Shown here: positions 54,994-64,000 of the stretch, one piece after another | How the letters are laid out: every line of letters begins with the position of its first letter | Position numbering within the stretch: position 1 is the first letter of the stretch | Source of the DNA: Pseudomonas sp. MIACH | Lineage (GTDB): Bacteria; Pseudomonadota; Gammaproteobacteria; Pseudomonadales; Pseudomonadaceae | Assembly (NCBI RefSeq): GCF_001269925.1 | Contig: NZ_LHVO01000002.1 | Span: 496,001 to 560,000 of the forward strand | Length of the DNA: 64,000 nt | Direction of reading: 5' to 3' | The notes under the pieces: model-generated | Told to the model about the DNA's origin: nothing | What the model saw: the letters and a program-made list of their open reading frames with translations, nothing else | The model's database searches: none | Translations under genes and position numbers: made by a program

Positions 54994-55785
54994 TCACGGC
55001 GCGCCGCTTTCCTGCTGCTCAACGGTGTGTCCGGATGCTGTTTTGGCTTGGATTCCACCATATTTGGCGCTTAGAGCGGCGTAGGCCGGTTCCTGTTTGA
55101 AGCGCTTGAGTTCGGCGGCAAAGCGTTGTACCAGCAGGTCCATCCCCGCGCCACGGCGTACGGCGAGGTACTGCTGTTGACGGCTGACCACTACGGGGGC
55201 CTGGCTGACCTTGCCCTCCAGGCCCAGCGCCTTGATCACATGCTGGCCGACCCGGCGGTCGGTGATCACCAGGTCGATGCGCCCCAGCAGCAATTTGCCG
55301 AAGTTAGCCTCATGGCTGGGAGCCGGTTCGCGGTTAAACGCATCGGAGTCACTGAAGGGCGCGCCGTACAGGTAGCCTGGTGACGTGCCGACAGTCAGGC
55401 CACCAAGGCCGTCAAGGCTTTGGACCGGGTGAGGGCGCTCGTTGGCGTAGAACATCACGAACTCTACTTCCGACAACGGTTCGCTGGGGTACAGCAGCAG
55501 GGCGTCGCGGTCGTGACTGTGGAAAATATCCAGTGCGCCATCGGCATTGCCCTGGTCAAGCATGGCCAGGCAGCGCTTCCAGGGCAGGAACTGCCACTGC
55601 ACATCGACCCCCAGGCGCTGGAACACGATCACCGTGGTTTCGTAATCCAGCCCTTGCATGGCGCCGTGTTCCTCATACACATACGGCGCCCAGGGCTCGG
55701 TGACAATGCGCAATTTCTCGCCATAAGCGGCCAGGCTCAAGCAAGTGAAAAGCGCAGCGGTCAACAGCTTCAGAATGACGGGCAT
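54994..55785 (-). CDS. Periplasmic solute-binding protein (family 3)
   Basis: A 263-residue exported protein. Signal peptide at residues 1-22, then KLRIVTEPWAPYVYEEHGAMQGLDYETTVIVF, the start of a family-3 solute-binding fold (quoted piecewise: LRIVTEPWAPY, then GLDYE). DLVITDRRVGQHVI lies in the second lobe. No permease is adjacent. Ligand unknown; orphan proteins of this type may feed a shared transporter or a sensor. Confidence 0.82.
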   Translation of the reverse strand: MPVILKLLTAALFTCLSLAAYGEKLRIVTEPWAPYVYEEHGAMQGLDYETTVIVFQRLGVDVQWQFLPWKRCLAMLDQGNADGALDIFHSHDRDALLLYPSEPLSEVEFVMFYANERPHPVQSLDGLGGLTVGTSPGYLYGAPFSDSDAFNREPAPSHEANFGKLLLGRIDLVITDRRVGQHVIKALGLEGKVSQAPVVVSRQQQYLAVRRGAGMDLLVQRFAAELKRFKQEPAYAALSAKYGGIQAKTASGHTVEQQESGAP

Positions 55786-55848
55786 ACCCTGAGGTTACGA
55801 TGCCCGTGCGCTAAAGAGAAGCTCTGGCACGCGCGCCCTAGGGCGGCG

Positions 55849-56931
55849 CTACTTTGTCGGTGAGGTCATCAGGTGTTCATAGATGGCGGCACGACGCTCG
55901 CCAAGAATCAGGCGTACCACGGGGTTTGCAAACCAATGTTCGAGCTGGTGCGCGTCGACTGGGCTGTTTTGTCGCTCTTGCTGGTTTTGCAGGGCTTTGT
56001 CCCACCAAACCGGGCCACAGGCCTGGTCGAATTCATTTTCGTGCTCGTAGCAGCCGTAGAGGATTTCACGGATGAACTGCTGCTTGCGTTTGGGCAAGGC
56101 CAGGGTGATCAGCTTGTACATCAAGCGCTGCAGGCGCGGCGGGCGCGGCAGGTGGGCCGAGACCTTGCGGGTGTCGGCCAAGGCCAGGGCGCAGATGGGG
56201 TCTGTGGCGTGCTTGTTGATCCATGCCTTGACCTTGGCGCGGAACAGCTGTTTACGGCTCCAGTAGTGGTGGATCAGGTCCGGGCACTGGCGCACGTTGA
56301 GCGTGCGGTACGCGGCCACCGACAGGCAGAACTCTTCCAGGGTGTAGGCGCCTTGGGCCATCGGGAACAGTTCGTCCATCAACTCGATCGAGCGATCAAG
56401 GATGTGCGCGTCCTGACGGGTCAGGCCCATGACGCCCGAGTTGAGCAGCCACATGTCGTCGTCGGCAATGCCTTTGTCGGCAAGGTGCTTGGCCAGGGCT
56501 TCATACAACACGCTTTCGCGGTTATCGCCGTACTTGGCGTGGAACGCATTGCACAGCACCGTGCCGGGCGCGACGCGTTCGAACAGCGCCATGGGTGAGT
56601 CGTGGAAAAAGGTGTCGGTGTCGATCAGCAGCGCTCGCTCTGCCGTTTCCAGGACCTGGCGTAACAGCACATGTTTGGTGCGGAAATGGTAGCCGTGGGG
56701 CTCGCTCCAGCGTTGGCGCGTGGCGTTGTCCAGTGTATGGACCTGCACCGGCAAGTCACGGTAGGGGGCCGGGTTGTCGCTGAACACCTGGATATCCAAC
56801 GGCATGTTCTGAGGGCCACCGAGGTGGGCCAGGGCGCTGGCGATGCTGAATACGGCTTCCTGATGGTAGGTCTCGGCGCCGAAGACCAGGTAAACCAGCT
56901 GCGGGCGGGGAGTCGGGGACGCTGTATTCAT
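55849..56931 (-). CDS. Putative glycosyltransferase (GT-A, DxD type)
   Basis: A 360-residue soluble protein without signal peptide. LVYLVFGAETYHQEAVFSI at residues 12-30 looks like the first strand of a nucleotide-sugar fold, IQVFSDNP follows, and ALLIDTDTFFHDSP has DTD at residues 104-106, the position of a metal-binding DxD motif. LNSGVMGL and a Tyr/Trp-rich C-terminal region also fit GT8-like enzymes. Donor and acceptor are unknown. It is alone between a metF terminator and the binding-protein gene. Confidence 0.55.
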   Translation of the reverse strand: MNTASPTPRPQLVYLVFGAETYHQEAVFSIASALAHLGGPQNMPLDIQVFSDNPAPYRDLPVQVHTLDNATRQRWSEPHGYHFRTKHVLLRQVLETAERALLIDTDTFFHDSPMALFERVAPGTVLCNAFHAKYGDNRESVLYEALAKHLADKGIADDDMWLLNSGVMGLTRQDAHILDRSIELMDELFPMAQGAYTLEEFCLSVAAYRTLNVRQCPDLIHHYWSRKQLFRAKVKAWINKHATDPICALALADTRKVSAHLPRPPRLQRLMYKLITLALPKRKQQFIREILYGCYEHENEFDQACGPVWWDKALQNQQERQNSPVDAHQLEHWFANPVVRLILGERRAAIYEHLMTSPTK

Positions 56932-56965
56932 TTACTGCAGGCTTCCTTTCCGGGGATATGTAGAC

Positions 56966-56993
56966 GAAAAAAGCCCCCGTGATAACGAGGGCT
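56966..56993 (-). terminator. Terminator after metF
   Basis: On the minus strand AGCCCTCGT-TATC-ACGGGGGCT forms a 9-bp stem (one G-T pair) followed by TTTTTT. It lies 22 bases beyond the metF stop codon and separates it from the glycosyltransferase gene. Confidence 0.85.
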
Positions 56994-57014
56994 GGGTACA
57001 GCGATTAAACCGAC

Positions 57015-57860
57015 CTAGCGTGGCAGTTTAAGGTTGTTCCAGATCGCGAGGCTCGGTTCAGCCTGGTTAAGGGTATAGAAGTGCAAGCCTGGCGCGCCAC
57101 CTTGCAACAATTCTTCACACATGTTGCTGATGACCTGTTCGCCGAACGCCTGGATGCTCTTGACGTCGTCGCCATAGGCTTCCAGTTGCTTGCGCACCCA
57201 GCGTGGGATCTCGGCACCGCAGGCGTCGGAGAAACGCGCCAGCTTGCTGTAGTTGGTGATCGGCATGATGCCCGGCACGATCGGGATGTTCACACCCATG
57301 GCGCGTACACGCTCGACGAAGTAGAAATAGCTGTCGGCGTTGAAGAAGTACTGGGTGATCGCGCTGTTGGCGCCGGCATTGGCCTTGCGCACGAAATTCT
57401 GCACATCGTCTTCGAAATTGCGTGCCTGGGGGTGCATCTCCGGGTAAGCCGCCACTTCGATATGGAAGTGGTCGCCGCTTTCTTCACGGATAAAGCTCAC
57501 CAGGTCATTGGCGTAGCGCAGCTCACCACTGGCCATGCCCATGCCGGACGGCAAGTCGCCACGCAGGGCAACGATGCGCTTGATGCCGGCGGCTTTGTAT
57601 TGGGTCAGCAGGCTGCGCAGGTCGGCCTTGCTGTCGCCCACGCACGACAAATGCGGAGCGGCGGGAATTTTGACTTCGCTTTCAAGCTGCAACACGGTGT
57701 TGATCGTACGATCACGGGTCGAGCCGCCTGCGCCGTAGGTGCAGGAGAAGAAGTCGGGGTTGTAGCTGGCCAACTGCTTGGCAGTCGCCATCAGTTTTTC
57801 ATGCCCAGCATCGGTCTTGGTGGGGAAGAACTCGAAGCTGTAGCGACGGTCTTGGGACAT
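57015..57860 (-). CDS. metF: Methylenetetrahydrofolate reductase MetF
   Basis: A 281-residue flavin TIM-barrel enzyme that makes 5-methyltetrahydrofolate for methionine synthesis. Visible: YSFEFFPTKTDAGHEKL with the catalytic glutamate, FFSCTYGAGGSTRDRT, ALRGDLP, and QYFFNADSYFYFVERVRAMG. The start MSQDRRYS is favoured over the ATG two codons earlier. It lies downstream of ahcY, separated by a REPIN; both serve the methyl cycle. Confidence 0.96.
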   Translation of the reverse strand: MSQDRRYSFEFFPTKTDAGHEKLMATAKQLASYNPDFFSCTYGAGGSTRDRTINTVLQLESEVKIPAAPHLSCVGDSKADLRSLLTQYKAAGIKRIVALRGDLPSGMGMASGELRYANDLVSFIREESGDHFHIEVAAYPEMHPQARNFEDDVQNFVRKANAGANSAITQYFFNADSYFYFVERVRAMGVNIPIVPGIMPITNYSKLARFSDACGAEIPRWVRKQLEAYGDDVKSIQAFGEQVISNMCEELLQGGAPGLHFYTLNQAEPSLAIWNNLKLPR

Positions 57861-57907
57861 GGTCATACCCTTTGAAACTCAGAAGCCGACTGTGCAACCC
57901 ATCTGCA

Positions 57908-58009
57908 CTGTAGGAGCGGGCTTGCTCGCGAAGAACGTCAACGATAACGCGTAGAAACAGGATGTACGCGGTGTCCTTGAGTTTTTCGCGAGCAAGCTCG
58001 CTCCTACAG
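57908..58009. repeat. REPIN (GTAGGAGCGAGC family) between ahcY and metF
   Basis: CTGTAGGAGCGGGCTTGC and GCAAGCTCGCTCCTACAG are the arms; the left arm has one change (GGGC for GAGC). The tail AACGTCAACGATAACGC is on the left side. The length is 102 bases. Confidence 0.87.
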
Positions 58010-58032
58010 GTAGAGCAGGTTGGGCTGATTAC

Positions 58033-59622
<1,590 letters not shown>

Positions 59623-59769
59623 TTATAGCCGTGTACGCGGCACTTCCCAAGCCTTTCTGTCGCCAGCATGCAGATCGCTCATGGGGTTGATAGGCAATGG
59701 CGCATAGAGCTTGGGGGCAGGCTCTGCCATGATGTTGCCCATCATTTGGCAAGACGCTTTGGAGTGACC

Positions 59770-60174
59770 ATGAACTTCCACACCCGCAAATGGGTAAAAC
59801 CTGAAGACCTCAACCCCAACGGCACCCTGTTCGGCGGCAGCCTGCTGCGCTGGATCGACGAAGAAGCAGCCATCTACGCCATCGTCCAACTGGGCAACCA
59901 GCGCGTGGTGACCAAGTACATCTCCGAAATCAACTTTGTCAGCGCCTCGCGCCAGGGCGATATCATCGAGCTGGGCATCACCGCCACCGAGTTCGGCCGC
60001 ACCTCCATCACCCTCACCTGTGAAGTGCGTAACAAGATCACCCGCAAAAGCATCCTGACTGTAGAGAAAATGGTCTTCGTCAACCTTGGCGAAGACGGTT
60101 TGCCTGCGCCCCACGGCCGTACAGAGATCAAGTACGTCAAGGATCAGTTCCAGGACGACGGCATCAGCGAGTAA
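59770..60174 (+). CDS. Acyl-CoA thioesterase, hotdog fold (YciA-like)
   Basis: A 134-residue single-hotdog protein: PEDLNPNGTLFGGSLLRWIDEEAAIYA contains the N-x-GT-x-x-GG core and the acidic residue of the active site (quoted piecewise), then VSASRQGDIIELG. This is the acyl-CoA thioesterase family 4HBT/YciA. ATG 59770 gives normal length; the upstream frame has no ribosome site. Substrate chain length cannot be told. Confidence 0.85.
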   Translation: MNFHTRKWVKPEDLNPNGTLFGGSLLRWIDEEAAIYAIVQLGNQRVVTKYISEINFVSASRQGDIIELGITATEFGRTSITLTCEVRNKITRKSILTVEKMVFVNLGEDGLPAPHGRTEIKYVKDQFQDDGISE

Positions 60175-60251
60175 ACCTGCTCGGGGCCAGTGAACGCTCT
60201 TGATCAACCATAGGTCGTACCTGAACATCGCCCCCCCGTTCAGGTATCACC

Positions 60252-61139
60252 ATGGCTACGCAAGAAGATGGCAAGACCCCCAACCTGTCCCAGGAAGAGC
60301 AGCAGGACGTCGACAAGAACCAGCCGCCCCGCGCGGCAGTGCTGCATGAAATTATCCGCACACAGGGCGACCAGGAGCTGGAGCGCAGTGTCGCCGCGTT
60401 GTGGTGGTCGGCATTGGCAGCCGGGTTGACCATGGGCCTGTCGCTGATGGCCATGGGGTTGCTCAATTCACGCCTGCCGGACGGCGAAGCCTTCAAGGTG
60501 ATCGCCAGCTTCGGCTATTGCGCAGGCTTTCTCGCGGTGATCCTCGCACGCCAGCAACTGTTTACCGAAAACACCCTGACCGCCGTGCTGCCGGTAATGA
60601 GCAAGCCGACCCTGGCCAATGCCGGGCGCCTGTTACGCCTGTGGTCGGTGGTGCTGGTGGGTAACCTCTGCGGCACCCTGCTGGTGGCGTACGTGATGCT
60701 GCACCTGCCGATCTTCGACACCAAGACCGACATGGCCTTCCTGGAAATCGGGCGCAAGATCATGGAAAACGACGCCGGCCAGATGTTCGCCAAAGGCATC
60801 GTCTCCGGCTGGATGATCGCCACCATGGTGTGGATGATCCCATCGATGGAAAGCGCCAAGATGTGGATCATCATTTTGATCACCTACCTGATGGCCCTGG
60901 GGGACTTCACCCATATCGTGGTGGGTTCGGCGGAAGTGTCGTACCTGGTGTTTGCCGGCGAGTTGCCGTGGAAGGATTTCTGGCTGGTGTTTGCCGGCCC
61001 CACACTGGCCGGCAACATCATCGGTGGCAGCTTCATCTTTGCGTTGATCAGCCATGCGCAGATTCGCAGCGAGGGTAGCTTGCCGGGCAAGAACGCTGCG
61101 GACCCGAGGCATCCGCAGCGGATCAACAAGGATCAGTGA
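60252..61139 (+). CDS. Formate/nitrite transporter family protein (YfdC-like)
   Basis: A 295-residue membrane protein with six hydrophobic segments and a charged 45-residue N-terminal extension (EDGKTPNLSQEEQQDVDKNQ). FGYCAGFLAVILARQQLFTENTL is the first signature of the FNT family, and GNIIGGSFIFALISHAQI the last. YfdC-type members differ from FocA and NirC; the substrate is unknown. It converges with the antiporter gene, and the two overlap by 7 bases at their 3' ends. Confidence 0.85.
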   Translation: MATQEDGKTPNLSQEEQQDVDKNQPPRAAVLHEIIRTQGDQELERSVAALWWSALAAGLTMGLSLMAMGLLNSRLPDGEAFKVIASFGYCAGFLAVILARQQLFTENTLTAVLPVMSKPTLANAGRLLRLWSVVLVGNLCGTLLVAYVMLHLPIFDTKTDMAFLEIGRKIMENDAGQMFAKGIVSGWMIATMVWMIPSMESAKMWIIILITYLMALGDFTHIVVGSAEVSYLVFAGELPWKDFWLVFAGPTLAGNIIGGSFIFALISHAQIRSEGSLPGKNAADPRHPQRINKDQ

Positions 61140-62392
61140 ACGTCAGGTGTGGCCTGGGGTTCGCCCTGGGTCACGCGCTTGACCAGCTTGCCGATGCTCA
61201 GGCCCTGCAACAGGATCGACGACAACACCACAATGTAGGTGATGCTCAGTAGCAGATCGCGCTCGGGGCCCAGTGGCAGGGCTAGCGCCAGTGCCACCGA
61301 AACCCCGCCGCGCAAGCCGCCCCAGGTGAGGATGCGGATGGTGCCGCGTGGCACCGTGCGCCAGCGGCGCAGCAACAGGATCGCCGGGGCCACGGTCAGC
61401 AGGCGCGACAGCAGGATCGCCACCGCCAGCAAACTGGCTGCGAACACGTGCAGCCAGTTGAACGGCAACAGCAGCAGCTCCATGCCGATCAGCGCAAACA
61501 GCAGCGCGTTGAGCATGTCATCGAGCAGTTCCCAGAAGCCGTCCAGGTAGCGCCGGGTCATGTCGTTCATCGCCAGCTTGCGCCCCAGGTTGCCGATGAT
61601 CAGCCCGGCCACCACCATCGCGATCGGCGCGGAGACGTGCAGTTCGGTGGCCATCGCTGACCCGCCGATCACCAGGGCGAGGGTCAGCATCACTTCGATC
61701 TGGTGCTGTTCGATGCTCTTGATCATCAGGTACACCAGATAGCCGATCAACCCGCCGAAGACCACGCCGCCAATGGCTTCATGGGCGAACAGCATGGCCG
61801 TGGCCCCCACGGTAGGCGTCTCGCCCAACTGCGCGATGCCCAGCAATACGGTAAACACCACCACCGCCGTGCCGTCGTTGAACAGGCTCTCGCCCACAAT
61901 CGTAGTCTTCAGCGGTTTCGACGCGTTGGCGGTTCGCAGTACGCCCAGCACTGCAATGGGGTCGGTGGGCGAGATCAGTGCGCCGAACAACAGGCAGTAA
62001 AGGAAGCTCACGTGCCAGCCAAACAGGGCGAAGATGTAATACGCCAGGCTGCCGATCACCACGGTGGCGATCAACACACCGAAGGTTGCCAGCAGGCCGA
62101 TGGGCCAGCGGTAGCTGCGCAGGTCGTTCAAGTTGACGTGCAAGGCGCCGGCGAACAGCAGGAACGACAGCATCCAGTTCATCAGCAGGTCGCCGAAGTC
62201 GATCTGGCCGATCAGTTGCTGGATACGTTCCTCCAGGCCTGGGTAGCCGAGCAGGCTCAGGCCTTGCAGGATCAGGGAAAACAGCAGGGCCGTGACCATC
62301 ACGCCGATGGTGGGCGGCAGGCCGATAAAACGGAAGTTCACATAGGTGAGCAGGGTGGTGAGGCAAATGAAGGCGGCGACAAGTTCAAGCAT
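61133..62392 (-). CDS. CPA1-family cation:proton antiporter (NhaP-like)
   Basis: A 419-residue membrane protein with about 12 hydrophobic segments. GALISPTDPIAVLGVLR carries the TDP motif of CPA1 exchangers and VGESLFNDGTAVVVFTVLL the FND motif with a membrane acidic residue. It is expected to exchange Na+ or K+ for H+. No regulatory C-terminal domain is present, so it is a short form. The 190-base upstream region is shared with the divergent MAPEG gene. Confidence 0.9.
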   Translation of the reverse strand: MLELVAAFICLTTLLTYVNFRFIGLPPTIGVMVTALLFSLILQGLSLLGYPGLEERIQQLIGQIDFGDLLMNWMLSFLLFAGALHVNLNDLRSYRWPIGLLATFGVLIATVVIGSLAYYIFALFGWHVSFLYCLLFGALISPTDPIAVLGVLRTANASKPLKTTIVGESLFNDGTAVVVFTVLLGIAQLGETPTVGATAMLFAHEAIGGVVFGGLIGYLVYLMIKSIEQHQIEVMLTLALVIGGSAMATELHVSAPIAMVVAGLIIGNLGRKLAMNDMTRRYLDGFWELLDDMLNALLFALIGMELLLLPFNWLHVFAASLLAVAILLSRLLTVAPAILLLRRWRTVPRGTIRILTWGGLRGGVSVALALALPLGPERDLLLSITYIVVLSSILLQGLSIGKLVKRVTQGEPQATPDVH

Positions 62393-62582
62393 CCGGGGTC
62401 CTTGGAAGGTGGGGGGTGGAGTGTGAATGGGGGATGGACCGCAGCAGCGGCGTGAGGTTGCAAGGCCTTGGGCGAAAGTGCGGTAGAACCTTTCGGTGCT
62501 GCGCGGCTCATAGCGGGTAGGTGCGATATGGGTTTTTTAGTGCTAGAACTCTAATCGCTGCATAAAACTACAAAAGGAGTGA

Positions 62583-62972
62583 ATGATGACGGCTGCTTTC
62601 TGGTGTGTGTTGATCGCGATTTTTCTGCCTTACCTGTGCACGGGGGTGGCCAAGTTCAGTGGCGGCAAGTTCGGGCCACGGCAGAACCACGACCCAAGGG
62701 CTTTCCTGGAAACCCTCGATGGGGTCGCCCGGCGCGCCCATAACGCACAACTCAACAGCTTTGAAGTCACCCCAGCCTTCGCGGCGGCGGTGATTGTCGC
62801 CCATTTGGCCGGTACGGCCGAACTGGTGACCATCAATGTGCTGGCCGTGCTGTTTATCACCAGCCGCCTGCTGTACATCATCTGCTACCTGGCCGACTGG
62901 GCGATCTTGCGCTCGCTGGTGTGGGCGGTGGGCATGGCGTTGATTGCGAGCTTCTTCTTCGTCTCGATCTGA
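62583..62972 (+). CDS. MAPEG family membrane protein
   Basis: A 129-residue protein with four hydrophobic segments. GVARRAHNAQLNSFEVTPAFAAAVIVA has the R-A-x-x-N-x-x-E/F pattern of MAPEG proteins (glutathione- and eicosanoid-related membrane enzymes) and LFITSRLLYIICYL the conserved third helix. Bacterial members mostly lack a known reaction. Starts at either of two consecutive ATG codons; AGGAG lies just upstream. Confidence 0.87.
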   Translation: MMTAAFWCVLIAIFLPYLCTGVAKFSGGKFGPRQNHDPRAFLETLDGVARRAHNAQLNSFEVTPAFAAAVIVAHLAGTAELVTINVLAVLFITSRLLYIICYLADWAILRSLVWAVGMALIASFFFVSI

Positions 62973-62981
62973 ACCGGTTTC

Positions 62982-63083
62982 CGTAGGAGCGAGCTTGCTC
63001 GCGAAGAACCATCAGACGACGCGGGCTGCCAGAAAGCGCTGCGTTATCGTTGACGTTTTTCGCGAGCAAGCTCGCTCCTACGG
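62982..63083. repeat. REPIN (GTAGGAGCGAGC family)
   Basis: CCGTAGGAGCGAGCTTGC and GCAAGCTCGCTCCTACGG are inverted arms 102 bases apart end to end. The tail GCGTTATCGTTGACG is on the right side. It separates the MAPEG gene from the convergent mltA. Confidence 0.88.
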
Positions 63084-63100
63084 TGTGTTTTCGGCGAGTG

Positions 63101-64000
63101 TCAGGTTCCGGTGGGTGCATCCGGCAGCTGCGGCAACGCCGCGCCCTTGGGCCATAGCATCCAGATTTGCCCTTGCTGCTTCATATTTCCCGCCAACTCT
63201 CCTGCTGCATCACCCGTGCCCCAGAACAGGTCCGCGCGTACTTCACCGGTGATTGCACCGCCGGTGTCCTGCGCAGCGACCGGGCGTGCCAATGGCGAGC
63301 CGTCGGGTTTGGTGGTCGACAGCCACAACAGGCTGCCCAGCGGAATCACCTTGCGATCCACCGCCACGCTGTAGCCGGCGGTCAAGGGCACGTTCAGCGA
63401 GCCGCGTGGACCCTCATTGCTGTCGGGGCGAGCGCTGAAGAATACGTAGCTGGGGTTGCTCGCCAGCAGTTCCGGGATGCGCTCGGGATGCGCCTTGGCC
63501 CAAGCGCTGATGGCGCCCATGGTCACGTCTTCCTTCTTCAGTTCGCCTTGCTCCACCAGCCAACGGCCGATAGGGCGATAGGGGTAGCCGTTCTGGTCGC
63601 CGTAACCCACGCGCAGCTGGCGCCCGTCCTTGAGTTGAATGCGGCCCGAGCCCTGGATCTGCAGAAATTGCAGGTCCATCGGGTTGGTCAGCCAGGCAAT
63701 CGGCTTGGCGGTGGAGCCTTGGCCGTTGATCGCGCTGGCATCGTCATAGGGCTTGAGCACACGGCCTTCAAGGCGACCGCGCAGGCGCTTGCCCTTGAGT
63801 TCCGGGTAGATGCTTTCCAGATTGACGATGATCAGGTCGTCCGGCACGCCATACACCGGAACATGGGCGGTGGCGGTCTTGGTCAGGCTGCCGGGGTAGA
63901 CCGGTTCGTAGTAACCGGTGATCAAGCCGTTGGGGGTGTTGTCGGCCGAACGCAGGCCGAACACATCCAGGCGCTCCTTGAGAAAACCGCGCACCGCCAC
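63101..64000 (-). CDS. mltA: Membrane-bound lytic murein transglycosylase A (5'-truncated by window edge)
   Basis: The last 299 residues of MltA, which cleaves murein glycan to 1,6-anhydro products. LITGYYEPVYPGS, the FLQIQGSGRI segment, and the 3D domain AAQDTGGAITGEVRADLFWGTGDAA (with the catalytic aspartate) are visible (longer stretches cited piecewise: QDTGGAI, RADLFWGTG). The N-terminus with the lipoprotein signal lies beyond position 64000, and the GTG at the edge is not the true start. Confidence 0.93.
   Translation of the reverse strand: MAVRGFLKERLDVFGLRSADNTPNGLITGYYEPVYPGSLTKTATAHVPVYGVPDDLIIVNLESIYPELKGKRLRGRLEGRVLKPYDDASAINGQGSTAKPIAWLTNPMDLQFLQIQGSGRIQLKDGRQLRVGYGDQNGYPYRPIGRWLVEQGELKKEDVTMGAISAWAKAHPERIPELLASNPSYVFFSARPDSNEGPRGSLNVPLTAGYSVAVDRKVIPLGSLLWLSTTKPDGSPLARPVAAQDTGGAITGEVRADLFWGTGDAAGELAGNMKQQGQIWMLWPKGAALPQLPDAPTGT

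Overview
The window reads as ordinary core chromosome of a Pseudomonas of the P. fluorescens group. The base composition is high-GC, genes are packed into overlapping operons, and the gene order (M16 proteases, ftsY-ftsE-ftsX-rpoH, mtgA, thiSG, trmB, hemW-rdgB-metWX, yggT-proC-yggS, pilT, pyrRBC', ruvX-algH-tonB-gshB, pilGHIJ-chpA-chpC, rsmE-bioA, yceI, rhlE, metF-ahcY) follows the block I recall around PA0371-PA0432 in P. aeruginosa. Two palindromic repeat families typical of P. fluorescens REP/REPIN elements occur between genes. I saw no rRNA, tRNA, CRISPR array, insertion sequence or prophage.

Layout. 1-7.2 kb: an active/inactive M16 peptidase pair on the minus strand, then ftsY-ftsE-ftsX and rpoH on the plus strand. 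7.2-10.3 kb: mtgA, a DUF423 membrane protein, thiS-thiG, trmB. 10.3-17 kb: a minus-strand run (DUF3392, hemW, rdgB, DUF4426, metW, metX, yggT, proC, yggS) divergent from pilT. 18-19.5 kb: an NlpC/P60 hydrolase and a TM2 protein. 19.6-25.6 kb: minus-strand pyrimidine genes pyrR-pyrB-pyrC' preceded by tonB, algH, ruvX, with gshB upstream. 25.9-35.7 kb: the Chp/Pil chemosensory operon that controls type IV pili, including a 1940-residue ChpA kinase. 35.8-36.4 kb: a structured RNA leader in front of a small Pseudomonas-specific gene. 36.6-44.8 kb: a complete malonate decarboxylase operon (mdcABCDEGH, madLM) with its LysR regulator mdcR. 44.9-49.1 kb: a hemolysin III family protein and a D-glutamate catabolic set (LysR, FAD dehydrogenase, RidA, binding protein). 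49.1-64 kb: rsmE, bioA, cytochrome b561, yceI, an RhlE-type helicase, a solute-binding protein, a putative glycosyltransferase, metF, ahcY under an SAH riboswitch, a thioesterase, a formate/nitrite-type transporter, a CPA1 antiporter, a MAPEG protein, and the 3' part of mltA cut by the window edge.

How the parts work together. metX/metW, metF and ahcY all serve methionine synthesis and the methyl cycle. The mdc operon imports malonate, builds its own prosthetic group and decarboxylates malonate to acetyl units. pilT and the Chp system power and steer pilus retraction, but pilU, pilK and chpB, which I recall beside their homologues in P. aeruginosa, are not here.

The least explained object is the interval 35845-36123. 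It has a promoter-like sequence, two short hairpins, a terminator with a competing hairpin, and three mutually complementary segments, the last of which contains the Shine-Dalgarno sequence of the 84-residue gene downstream. It looks like a cis-regulatory RNA, or a terminated small RNA with a cis target, that I cannot assign to a named family.
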